DNA of 50,481 nucleotides. Origin: Anaerolineales bacterium (GTDB lineage Bacteria > Chloroflexota > Anaerolineae > Anaerolineales > UBA6663). The stretch's first letter is position 1. Each line of letters opens with the position of its first letter. The notes below the pieces were generated by a model. The model saw only the letters and a list, made by a program, of their open reading frames with translations. It was not told where the DNA came from and searched no databases. The stretch is taken from the NCBI GenBank assembly GCA_016789175.1, contig JAEURK010000119.1:1-50481 (forward strand). Reading direction: 5' to 3'. The position numbers and the translations under genes were made by a program. Positions 42,550-50,131 of this stretch are shown here, piece after piece.

Positions 42550-43059
42550 GTCATCTCGCTTCTTGATAGATGGATCGAGGCGAACAGAGCCAACCCACTG
42601 TAACACCCGCGAGATTTGGCAATGGTATACCTTTTCTCCCCATGACCTCCGAAAAATATACCCATTTGGGCCACAAACCCACTATAGTGTGTAGGTCTCG
42701 TCGTCCACCCAGAAGCAAATTCCAGGTATGCCCAGGGCCATGGCTCGAGCGTACCGACCCGTTTGAGCGCGAAAGAGCGCCAGGCGTTCTGCACCATCGC
42801 ACCAAATGGTCCGGCGATCGCCACGCCCAGGCGTGGGTTCGTTGGTGCGTCTGACAAGCGCCGAGGGCTGGATCGGCCGTCAGTTGCACGCACGATCCGT
42901 TGCATGCGAGTTCAGGCAGCTGAGCGTTGGCGTTTGACATCACCTCATTTCCGTCAGGACTTCGCTTTTCATGAAAGGATGGTGAACCGTAGCAAGTGGC
43001 ATTGGGTTCGAATTCATAGAATCGCTCATTCACGAAGACGAAATCAAGGGAGATGTCGA
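42550..43059. promoter_or_regulatory. divergent control region between the two sugar operons
   Basis: 510 nt with no gene. It holds several palindromes that could be regulator sites: GGTATACC (42624-42631), CACTATAGTG (42680-42689) and GGCGATCGCC (42813-42822), and AT-rich stretches around 42650-42690 where promoters for both directions are most likely. TATAGT (42683) is a candidate -10 for either strand, and TTGACA occurs at about 42933. No pair of hexamers has good spacing, so I mark the region and not a promoter. Confidence 0.4.
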
Positions 43060-44124
43060 ATGAAAGAGAACATCCAAAAGTGGGGGGGCTTCATGGCCGG
43101 GATGGTCATCCCGAACATCGGCGCCATCATAGCCTGGGGCTTGATCACTGCGTTTTTCATCCCGACCGGTTGGATCCCGAATGAGGGCTTTGCCAAGCTG
43201 GTCGGACCCATGATCGTGTACTTGTTGCCCATCCTTATTGGATATATGGGCGGCAAACTCGTCTACGGTCATCGCGGCGGCGTCATTGGCGCAGTCGCAA
43301 CCATGGGGGCGGTGGTTGGCTCCGACGTGCCGCAGTTCCTGGGTGGCATGATCATGGGGCCCATCTCGGGCTGGTTGTTGAAGAAACTGGATGAGGTGCT
43401 TGAGCCGCGCACCCCTGTCGGTTTCGAGTTGCTGGTCAACAACTTCGGCCTTGGGATCCTGGGCATGATCCTGACCCTGGTGGCCCAGGTCGCCGTCGCC
43501 CCGTTCGTGACCGGCGTCAGCGGCGCGGCCGGTGCGCTGGTGCAGGGCCTCATCGATGCTGGACTGCTCCCGCTGGTCGATCTGATCATCGAACCGGCCA
43601 AGATCCTGTTCTTGAACAACGCCCTCAACATTGGCGTGTTGGCTCCGCTTGGCGCCGCCGCCTCGCAGACCACGGGCCGTGCCATTCACTTCATGCTCGA
43701 GAGCAACCCCGGGCCCGGCTTGGGCCTGCTGCTGGCCTACTGGTTCGCCGGCAAGGGCATGCTCAAAGACTCGGCACCCGCTTCGATCATCATCCACTTC
43801 TTCGGTGGCATCCATGAGATCTACTTCCCGTACGTGTTGGCCCACCCCATCATGTTGCTGGCCATGTATGCAGGTGGTATCCTCGCGGACACCTGGTGGA
43901 TGATCACCGGCGCCGGTCTGGTGGCTACCCCTTCGCCTGGCTCGATCTTCGCCTACATCGCCATGACGCCCAGAGACTGGCACTTCCAGGTCTTGGTCGG
44001 TGTGCTGATTGGCGCAGTGGCATCCTTCCTGGTCGGTACAGTCCTGCTCCGCAGCTTCCCCGTGAAGGAAGAGGTTACGCAGGGCGAAGAAGCCGTGGCC
44101 AGCGTCCCGGGCCTGGCGGCTTAG
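43060..44124 (+). CDS. PTS mannitol-family permease subunit EIIC
   Basis: 354-residue membrane subunit that carries the sugar and presents it for phosphorylation. It begins MKENIQKWGGFMAGMVIPN like MtlA. Family motifs include GAVVGSDVPQFLGGMIMGP, the FLNNALNIGVLAPLG segment (usual form NNAINHG, so His is Ile here), SNPGPGLGLLLAYW and HFFGGIHEIYFPYVLAHP. There are about eight hydrophobic segments. The EIIB and EIIA parts, fused in E. coli MtlA, are separate genes here. Start 43060 has GGGAG 8 nt upstream; the open frame upstream to 42763 is control region. Confidence 0.92.
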   Translation: MKENIQKWGGFMAGMVIPNIGAIIAWGLITAFFIPTGWIPNEGFAKLVGPMIVYLLPILIGYMGGKLVYGHRGGVIGAVATMGAVVGSDVPQFLGGMIMGPISGWLLKKLDEVLEPRTPVGFELLVNNFGLGILGMILTLVAQVAVAPFVTGVSGAAGALVQGLIDAGLLPLVDLIIEPAKILFLNNALNIGVLAPLGAAASQTTGRAIHFMLESNPGPGLGLLLAYWFAGKGMLKDSAPASIIIHFFGGIHEIYFPYVLAHPIMLLAMYAGGILADTWWMITGAGLVATPSPGSIFAYIAMTPRDWHFQVLVGVLIGAVASFLVGTVLLRSFPVKEEVTQGEEAVASVPGLAA

Positions 44125-44139
44125 GTTCAGTCTGACCCA

Positions 44140-44183
44140 ATAGATGTGGAGTTCGGGTCCAGCAACCCGAACTCCACATCTAT
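44140..44183 (+). promoter_or_regulatory. 19-bp perfect hairpin between EIIC and EIIB
   Basis: Perfect arms 44140-44158 and 44165-44183 with a 6-nt loop, starting 15 nt after the EIIC stop and ending 34 nt before the EIIB start. No U-tract follows. It is strong enough to stabilise the upstream mRNA end, to be a processing site, or to attenuate the downstream genes. Confidence 0.65.
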
Positions 44184-44217
44184 GGTTAACTTGAATTCGT
44201 GCCTATTCGGGAGACAC

Positions 44218-44550
44218 ATGGACATGGCAAAATCGATTAAAGCCGCGGATGTGACGAAGATCACGATGGTCTGTGAGGCGGGCATTGGTTCCAGCTTGAT
44301 GAGTGTCAACGCCTTAAAGAAGAAACTGAAGGCCGCCAAAGTGGAGAGGGTGACGGTGGTGCACTCGGCGGCAACCCAACTGGCATCCGATGCCAAACTG
44401 GTCATCTGCCATAAGGGCATGCTCAAGAATGTTCGGTCGCGCGCGCCCGAAGCCGTCGTCGTGGGTTTCAACTTCTTCCTCAATGACCCGGTGTTCGACC
44501 AGGTTGTCAAAGCCCTGGTTGAAGGGACCGAGATCGTCGAGACGATTTGA
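44218..44550 (+). CDS. PTS mannitol-type EIIB subunit
   Basis: 110-residue cytosolic phosphocarrier. The phosphocysteine loop MVCEAGIGSS has Cys19, as in the CDAGMGSS loop of MtlA domain B. NAKLVICHK-like (DAKLVICHKGM) and the C-terminal DPVFDQVVKALV are typical. It accepts phosphate from EIIA and passes it to the sugar in EIIC. ATG at 44218 with GGGAG 4 nt upstream; frame extension to 44146 runs through the hairpin and is excluded. Confidence 0.92.
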   Translation: MDMAKSIKAADVTKITMVCEAGIGSSLMSVNALKKKLKAAKVERVTVVHSAATQLASDAKLVICHKGMLKNVRSRAPEAVVVGFNFFLNDPVFDQVVKALVEGTEIVETI

Positions 44551-44555
44551 CGAAG

Positions 44556-44930
44556 ATGCCCACGAACCTGACACCGCGCGAGCTGGGGATTCTCCAGCGC
44601 TATGTGCTCATCGGCGCGGCGCTGGGCTTGTATTATGGCATCTTCTATACACCCTCCGGGACTGACCCGGACTACGGGAGCGCGATCGTTCTGAGCCTTC
44701 TGGCGGCATTGATCACCGTCGCGATTCGTTTTTGGAAGAAGCGTCCGTCCTTTTCCATCATGCTCAGGGCCTATGGCGAAACGCTGATCCTCTTTCTGGT
44801 GTTCATGCTGACCCTGGCGGCTCGAACGTACATCGTGCAATTGGGCGGCAAGATCGCGCTGGTTGTCTTTACGACGGTCGTGGGGTGCGGTATGGGGTAT
44901 GGGCTGGCTACCCGGAAGGTATCGGCATGA
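44556..44930 (+). CDS. small integral membrane protein in the PTS operon
   Basis: 124 residues from the ATG at 44556 (a TTG at 44547 overlapping the EIIB stop is the alternative). Four hydrophobic segments at about 17-31, 42-57, 74-92 and 97-114. I recognise no family and see no catalytic motif. Tight packing between EIIB and the phosphatase gene suggests co-expression and perhaps a role as accessory subunit of this PTS. Confidence 0.7.
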   Translation: MPTNLTPRELGILQRYVLIGAALGLYYGIFYTPSGTDPDYGSAIVLSLLAALITVAIRFWKKRPSFSIMLRAYGETLILFLVFMLTLAARTYIVQLGGKIALVVFTTVVGCGMGYGLATRKVSA

Positions 44931-44964
44931 CCGGTATCAGACGGTTGGGCCAGGAGGCTTTCGT

Positions 44965-45588
44965 ATGGTGCGGTTGATCCTGGTGCGCCATGGCCAGACC
45001 GACGCCAACCTGCATCGCCTGATTCAGGGGCAAGGCGACGGGCCCTTGAACGCCATCGGCCGGGAGCAGGTCGAGATCTTGGCCAGGCAATTGCAGGGCG
45101 TCCACATCGACCACATCATCGCCAGCCCGCTGCAGCGAGCGTACGACACCGCCTGTGCCATCGCCCGCTATCATGCCCTGGACGTGGTCTGCTCAAACGC
45201 CCTTGTCGAATGGAACTGCGGGGTGCTCGATGGGTTGCCCGCAGACGAATTCAAGGAACAGGTGCGAGGGTCCGGCCTGCCACTCTCTCAATTCCGCCCG
45301 GTGGGCGGCGAGACGCTCACCGAAGTTCGCCAGCGCGCCGACACCTTCATGAACGAGGTTCTGGCGCACTATGATCAGCAAACCGTTTTGATTTGCTCGC
45401 ACGGCGATTTTCTGCGCACGTTCGTGAGCCTGATGCGCGGGATTACGATCGGGGAAGCCTCCAGCATTCATTTTGACAACGCGTCCTACTCCGTTGCCAA
45501 CTACGCCGATGGAAGATGGGAGATCACGGCTCTGAATCAACCCGCCACAATCCAAGCCCTGGATGGGTTGAGCCCACGTATGAACTAG
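44965..45588 (+). CDS. histidine phosphatase family protein
   Basis: 207 residues. The active-site motif LILVRHGQTDAN is at 4-15 with phospho-acceptor His9; ASPLQRAYDTA and VLICSHGDFLRTFV provide the second Arg and His. This is the phosphoglycerate-mutase/CobC-like superfamily; as a single gene in a PTS operon it could act as a sugar-phosphate phosphatase. CAGGAGG lies 7 nt before the ATG at 44965. Function beyond the superfamily is inference. Confidence 0.88.
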   Translation: MVRLILVRHGQTDANLHRLIQGQGDGPLNAIGREQVEILARQLQGVHIDHIIASPLQRAYDTACAIARYHALDVVCSNALVEWNCGVLDGLPADEFKEQVRGSGLPLSQFRPVGGETLTEVRQRADTFMNEVLAHYDQQTVLICSHGDFLRTFVSLMRGITIGEASSIHFDNASYSVANYADGRWEITALNQPATIQALDGLSPRMN

Positions 45589-45626
45589 GCCCGGAGGCCG
45601 ATGCCGTGTCCTCGCAGATCCTGCTG

Positions 45627-45638
45627 ACACCCTTCAGA
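45627..45638 (+). repeat. ACACCCTTCAGA word, partial third copy
   Basis: Shorter relative of the repeats at 32590 and 39112, in the 230-nt gap before EIIA. This gap (45589-45818) also has a possible stem formed by CGGACCC and GGGTCCG and a weak TAAGAT box, but no clear promoter. Confidence 0.3.
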
Positions 45639-45818
45639 ACGACAACGCGGCGCCGCGGTGGCCGGCCAAAGAGTGAACCGTCCGAAAGCGCACAGGATGA
45701 GTGCGGACCCACCCGGGAGTTACTTCGCAGCTCCGCTACGGGTCCGGTAAGATGCAGCCGGCCTGCCACGCTGTCGGCCTGGCCCAAGTGAGAACTCGCG
45801 ACTCAGGTGCAACCAATT

Positions 45819-46265
45819 ATGACTATCCTCTCCAAAGACCGTATTGCTCTGCAAGCCAGCGCCACCGATCGCACCGATGCCATTCGCAAGGCGGGGGAGC
45901 TGCTGGTGAAGTCGGGGTGCGTTATGCCCGAGTACGTCGAAGGCATGCTGACGCGTGAGACGACCATGTCCACGTATTTAGGGAGCGGTGTCGCTATTCC
46001 ACATGGTGTGTATGAGAACCGCGACCATGTGTTGCAGACGGGCATCTCTGTGCTGCAACTGGCGCACGGCGTGGAGTGGGATACCGACGGCGAACTCGCC
46101 TATTTGGTGATCGGGATCGCCGCCTCCGGTGATGAGCATGTGGGCGTTCTGGCGAACCTGGCCGAAGCCGTCGAAGATGACAGTGTGCTCCGGGAGCTGA
46201 TCGGCACCACCGATCCCGATGTAATCCTGAAACACTTGAGCAAGGAGCGCGCCGGAGAAGCGTAA
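45819..46265 (+). CDS. PTS mannitol/fructose-type EIIA subunit
   Basis: 148-residue cytosolic phosphocarrier. Active-site motif STYLGSGVAIPHGVYE has His62 as the expected phosphorylation site. The rest fits the PTS_EIIA_2 fold, with LVIGIAASGDEHVGVLANLAE typical of MtlF. Start: ATG at 45819 with AGGTG 10 nt upstream; a GTG at 45807 is possible. It receives phosphate from the HPr-EI protein encoded 37 nt downstream. Confidence 0.93.
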   Translation: MTILSKDRIALQASATDRTDAIRKAGELLVKSGCVMPEYVEGMLTRETTMSTYLGSGVAIPHGVYENRDHVLQTGISVLQLAHGVEWDTDGELAYLVIGIAASGDEHVGVLANLAEAVEDDSVLRELIGTTDPDVILKHLSKERAGEA

Positions 46266-46302
46266 GGCGTCCTGAGTCGACTGGATCGAAAGGGGTTGCA
46301 TC

Positions 46303-48339
46303 ATGATGCGTTTGGAGATCACGATCCACAACGAGACAGGACTGCATGCGAGACCTGCCAAGACGTTGGTGAATCTGGTTAAGAAGTACAGATCGGATGT
46401 GGCGATCTGGCATGGCGAGAAGAAGGCCAATGCCAAGAGCCTGATCTCGGTGCTCACACTGGGGGCTTCGAAGGGGAGCCAGCTCAAGTTCGAGGTCAGT
46501 GGCGAAGATGAAGAATCGGCCCTGGCTGAGATTGAAGCGGCCATCCGATCTGGCTTGGGTGAAGGAGCGATGGTCGCTGCCTCACCCGCTCCTCGTGCGA
46601 CCGAGCCTGTCACCGCTCCAGTTGCCGACGGTCAGCCTGCCAGGGCCAACGTGTTGAGGGGGGTGGGCGCCGCACCGGGTCTGGCGATCGGCCCTGTGTT
46701 CCACTACCAGAGACAGGAGATCTCGCTCGACGACGTTTCGGACGGGCTGGTCATCGGTTGGGAACGACTGCAGGATGCGCTGGCGAGCGCCCGCGAGCAG
46801 CTCGACGCCTTGAATCAGCAGATGATCGCGCGGGGCTTACAGGCCGAAGCCGCGATTTTCGACGCGCATCGAGGGCTGCTCGATGACCCCGAATTGACCG
46901 ATGCGGTGCAGGCCCGCATTCAAAGGGGACAGGATGCGCTCAAGGCCTGGAAGGAAACGATCGAAGACAGCGCCATGATCGTGGCGGCGTTGAGGGACCC
47001 GATTCTCTCGGCCCGGGCGGATGATCTTCGGGACGTGGGCCGGCGGGTGGTTCGGCTCCTGGTGGGGGTCGAGGAAGAACAGGCTACGCTTCCTGACAAA
47101 CCGGTTGTGATTGTCGCCCGCGAGCTGTCCCCATCGGATACGGTGTCCTTCCATCAGGATCATGTGCTCGGCTTTTGTATCGTCAACGGCGGGCCAACGT
47201 CGCACAGCGCCATTCTGGCGCGGGCGCTGGGGCTGCCCGCTATCGTCAGCGTGGACGAGTCGGTGTTGAAGCTGGAAAGAGATTCGGTTGTGATTCTCGA
47301 TGGCGGCGCCGGCACGGTGACCTTCAACCCAACGCCCGAGGAAGTGCAGTCGGCCACACGGCAGAGAGAGCAATGGTTGGGCCAACGCCATATCGCCCTT
47401 GAGCAAGCCACGGCGCCCGCCATCACCGCCGATGGCCGCCATGTTGACGTGGTTGGCAATGCCGGGTCGCTGGCAGATGCCGAGAAGGCCCTGTCGATGG
47501 GCGCGGCAGGCATCGGATTGTTGCGAACCGAGTTCCTCTTCCTGGAGCGGACCACGGCCCCAACCGAGGCGGAACAATTCGATGTGTATCGCGCCATTGC
47601 CGACGCGATGGGCAACCTGCCGGTCATCGTCCGGACGCTGGACGTGGGCGGTGACAAGCCGTTGCCGTACATCCAAATGCAGCCGGAAGAGAACCCGTTT
47701 TTGGGCGAGCGCGGTATTCGGCTGTGTCTCAATCGGCCCGCGCTGTTTCGCGAGCAATTGCGGGCGATCCTGCGCGCGGGAGCGCGGGGCAACCTGCGGA
47801 TCATGTTCCCGATGGTGGGCGATATCGAGGAATTCCGCCAGGCACGCCGAATGTTGGATGAGTTACAGACGGAGTTGAACATCCCCCCTGTGACGACGGG
47901 CATCATGATCGAGGTCCCGTCGGCGGCTTTGATGGCCGATGTGCTGGCCAGGGAGGTGGGTTTCTTCTCCATCGGCACGAACGATCTGACGCAATACACG
48001 CTGGCCATGGACCGGGCGCACCCGGCGCTGGCCAGCAAACAGGATGGTTTGCACCCGGCCGTGCTGCGCTTGATCGCAAAGACCATTGACGGCGCGCACA
48101 AACACGGCAAGTGGGTGGGCATCTGCGGTGAGTTGGGCTCCGACCCGGCTGCTGTGCCGATCCTGATCGGTCTGGGCATCGATGAATTGAGCGTCAATGT
48201 GCCTTCGATACCGCTGGTCAAGGCGCAGATTCGTGGCCTGAAAGCCTCTGAGCTACAAGGGCTGGCTCAACAGGCGTTGGACTGCTCCACCGCGCGCGAG
48301 GTGCGTGAGCTGGTGAAGCGGACACTGAGCGTGTCCTGA
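46303..48339 (+). CDS. HPr-Enzyme I fusion phosphotransferase
   Basis: 678-residue protein with both general PTS proteins in one chain. HPr (about 1-90) has the active His15 in GLHARPA and Ser46 in AKSLISVLTL. A Pro/Ala-rich linker (about 91-115) leads to Enzyme I: N-domain with phospho-His301 in NGGPTSHSAILARALG, then the PEP-binding barrel with GLLRTEFLF, RTLDVGGDKPLPY, ERGIRLCL, MFPMV, TGIMIEVPSAALM, SIGTNDLTQY and ICGELGSDP. No EIIA domain is attached. Together with EIIA, EIIB and EIIC it makes the locus self-sufficient. AAAGGGG precedes the start. Confidence 0.95.
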   Translation: MMRLEITIHNETGLHARPAKTLVNLVKKYRSDVAIWHGEKKANAKSLISVLTLGASKGSQLKFEVSGEDEESALAEIEAAIRSGLGEGAMVAASPAPRATEPVTAPVADGQPARANVLRGVGAAPGLAIGPVFHYQRQEISLDDVSDGLVIGWERLQDALASAREQLDALNQQMIARGLQAEAAIFDAHRGLLDDPELTDAVQARIQRGQDALKAWKETIEDSAMIVAALRDPILSARADDLRDVGRRVVRLLVGVEEEQATLPDKPVVIVARELSPSDTVSFHQDHVLGFCIVNGGPTSHSAILARALGLPAIVSVDESVLKLERDSVVILDGGAGTVTFNPTPEEVQSATRQREQWLGQRHIALEQATAPAITADGRHVDVVGNAGSLADAEKALSMGAAGIGLLRTEFLFLERTTAPTEAEQFDVYRAIADAMGNLPVIVRTLDVGGDKPLPYIQMQPEENPFLGERGIRLCLNRPALFREQLRAILRAGARGNLRIMFPMVGDIEEFRQARRMLDELQTELNIPPVTTGIMIEVPSAALMADVLAREVGFFSIGTNDLTQYTLAMDRAHPALASKQDGLHPAVLRLIAKTIDGAHKHGKWVGICGELGSDPAAVPILIGLGIDELSVNVPSIPLVKAQIRGLKASELQGLAQQALDCSTAREVRELVKRTLSVS

Positions 48340-48385
48340 AGCACTCAGCCCCGACGAGCACAGAACCAGTTGCAGGACCTTCCCA

Positions 48386-50125
48386 ATGGGCGAAAAATTC
48401 AGCCACTACCAATCCGCGAATCACCCGCTGCCCGACCAGAGTTTTGCCTGGAACCTTTACGGAGCCGGGCTGGAACACCTGGGTAAAGACGGCCAGCCCG
48501 AGCCCTTTTCCGTTCCCGAACCCACGGACGATCAATTGCTCGTCCGTATCGACGCGGTCAGCATCTGCTTCTCCGATGTCAAGATCCTCAAGCAGGGCGG
48601 CAGTCATCCAAAGCTTTATAACCGTAACCTCTCGGTTGAACCGACTCGGCTCGGTCATGAAGTCTCGTTGACCATCATCAAAGTCGGAAAAAACCTCGCC
48701 GGGCGTTACGTGGCCGGTCAACGCCTGGCGGTACAGCCCGACATCTATCAGCAAGGCCTGAGCACCGCCTATGGCTACACCATCCCCGGCGGCCTGGTGC
48801 AATACCACTGCATCGGCAAAGAGGTGCTCGAGACCGATACCGGCGCCTGCCTCCTGCCGATGGAGCCGGGCATGGGCTATGCCGAGTCGGCGCTGCTCGA
48901 GCCGTGGGGCTGTGTCGCGGCCGCCTACACCCAGCGCCGCCGGCTCGACCCGAAGCCCGGCGGCCGGGTGTGGATCATCGGTCAGCCCGATGACCCGACC
49001 GCCTTCACCTTCTCCAAACTCGACCCGACCAGCTCGTTCATCCTGACCGACGCCCCGGCTTCAGTGACTCAGGCCCTGGCCAGCGCGGGCGCTTCGATCA
49101 TCGAAAAGAACGCGGTCACGCCCCAACACTATGAGTCGTTGAGCCGGGAATACACGGACGGCAAAGGCTTCGACGACATCATCCTGCTCAACCCAACCTC
49201 CGCCGATGCGGTCGGGCAGGCGGCGCGCTACATCGCCCGGCGTGGCACGCTGAACATCGTCGGCAACCAACCGCTCGACGGGCTGGCCTCGGTGGATCTG
49301 GGTCGCCTGCACTACGACTACATTGCCTTCGTCGGCAATGCAACCACCGACATCTCCGCCTCCTACGGCGATGACCGCAATCGCTGTGAACTGCGGGCCC
49401 ATGGCGTGGCTGTCTTCATCGGCGCCGGCGGACCTATGGGGCAGATGCACGTCCAGCGGGCGCTCGAGCTACCCGCTGGGCCCCGGATGGTTATCGCCAC
49501 GGAGATCAGCGACGAACGGCTGGAGACGCTGCTGGATATGTTCGCACCGCTGGCCAGCAAGAACGGGCGGGAGTTGCTGGTCTTCAACCCGAATACGGCT
49601 ACTCAGTCCTTCCATGAGTTCGTCATGGGCGTCACCCAGGGTCAGGGCGCAGACGACGTCGTCGTCAGTGTGCCGGTGGCCGGCCTGATGGAGGAGGGCG
49701 ACACGGTCATGAAGCCCGATGGCATGCTGGTCCTCTTTGCCGGCGTGCCCAATGGCACAATGGGCAAGGTCAACCTCAGCCGCGTCTATCTCTCGAATGC
49801 GCAATACACCGGCACCTCCGGTCTGACGATTCACGATCAGGCTTCCGTGATGGAAAAGAGGCTCTCCGGGGCGTTGTCGCCCGGTCGATCCGTGGCAGCC
49901 ATCGGCGGGATCGAGACGGCGGCGGAGGCGATCCGATCGGTGATGGAGAGTCGGTATCCCGGTAAGGTGGTCATCTTTCCGCAGATCCACAATCTGCCGC
50001 TCACCGGCCTCAAGGAACTGAAGGACCGCATCCCCGAAGTCGCCGCCAAACTGGGGCCTGACCAGATGTGGGTGAACGAAGCCGAAGAGGCCTTGATCGA
50101 GCGGTTCTGGCGGGCGCCCGAATAG
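48386..50125 (+). CDS. medium-chain dehydrogenase with two nucleotide-binding segments (sugar-phosphate type)
   Basis: 579 residues, about 200 more than usual. The N-terminal GroES-like domain has candidate catalytic zinc ligands Cys61 (SICFSD), His91/Glu92 (GHE) and Glu172 (LLEPWGC), but lacks the four-Cys structural zinc lobe. Two Rossmann-like segments follow: about 190-330, where the glycine motif is degraded (IIGQPDDPTAF), and about 340-500, where it is intact (FIGAGGPMGQMH). It resembles SorE-like sorbose-1-phosphate reductases and GatD-like hexitol-phosphate dehydrogenases. It likely oxidises the PTS product. AGGA precedes the ATG; the next gene begins 6 nt after its stop. Confidence 0.8.
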   Translation: MGEKFSHYQSANHPLPDQSFAWNLYGAGLEHLGKDGQPEPFSVPEPTDDQLLVRIDAVSICFSDVKILKQGGSHPKLYNRNLSVEPTRLGHEVSLTIIKVGKNLAGRYVAGQRLAVQPDIYQQGLSTAYGYTIPGGLVQYHCIGKEVLETDTGACLLPMEPGMGYAESALLEPWGCVAAAYTQRRRLDPKPGGRVWIIGQPDDPTAFTFSKLDPTSSFILTDAPASVTQALASAGASIIEKNAVTPQHYESLSREYTDGKGFDDIILLNPTSADAVGQAARYIARRGTLNIVGNQPLDGLASVDLGRLHYDYIAFVGNATTDISASYGDDRNRCELRAHGVAVFIGAGGPMGQMHVQRALELPAGPRMVIATEISDERLETLLDMFAPLASKNGRELLVFNPNTATQSFHEFVMGVTQGQGADDVVVSVPVAGLMEEGDTVMKPDGMLVLFAGVPNGTMGKVNLSRVYLSNAQYTGTSGLTIHDQASVMEKRLSGALSPGRSVAAIGGIETAAEAIRSVMESRYPGKVVIFPQIHNLPLTGLKELKDRIPEVAAKLGPDQMWVNEAEEALIERFWRAPE

Positions 50126-50131
50126 GTTGCC

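Noticed and set aside
42763..43059. N-terminal extension of EIIC by 99 residues
   Set aside because: The extension is Arg-rich and unlike MtlA, while the ATG at 43060 has a good ribosome site and the family's N-terminus.
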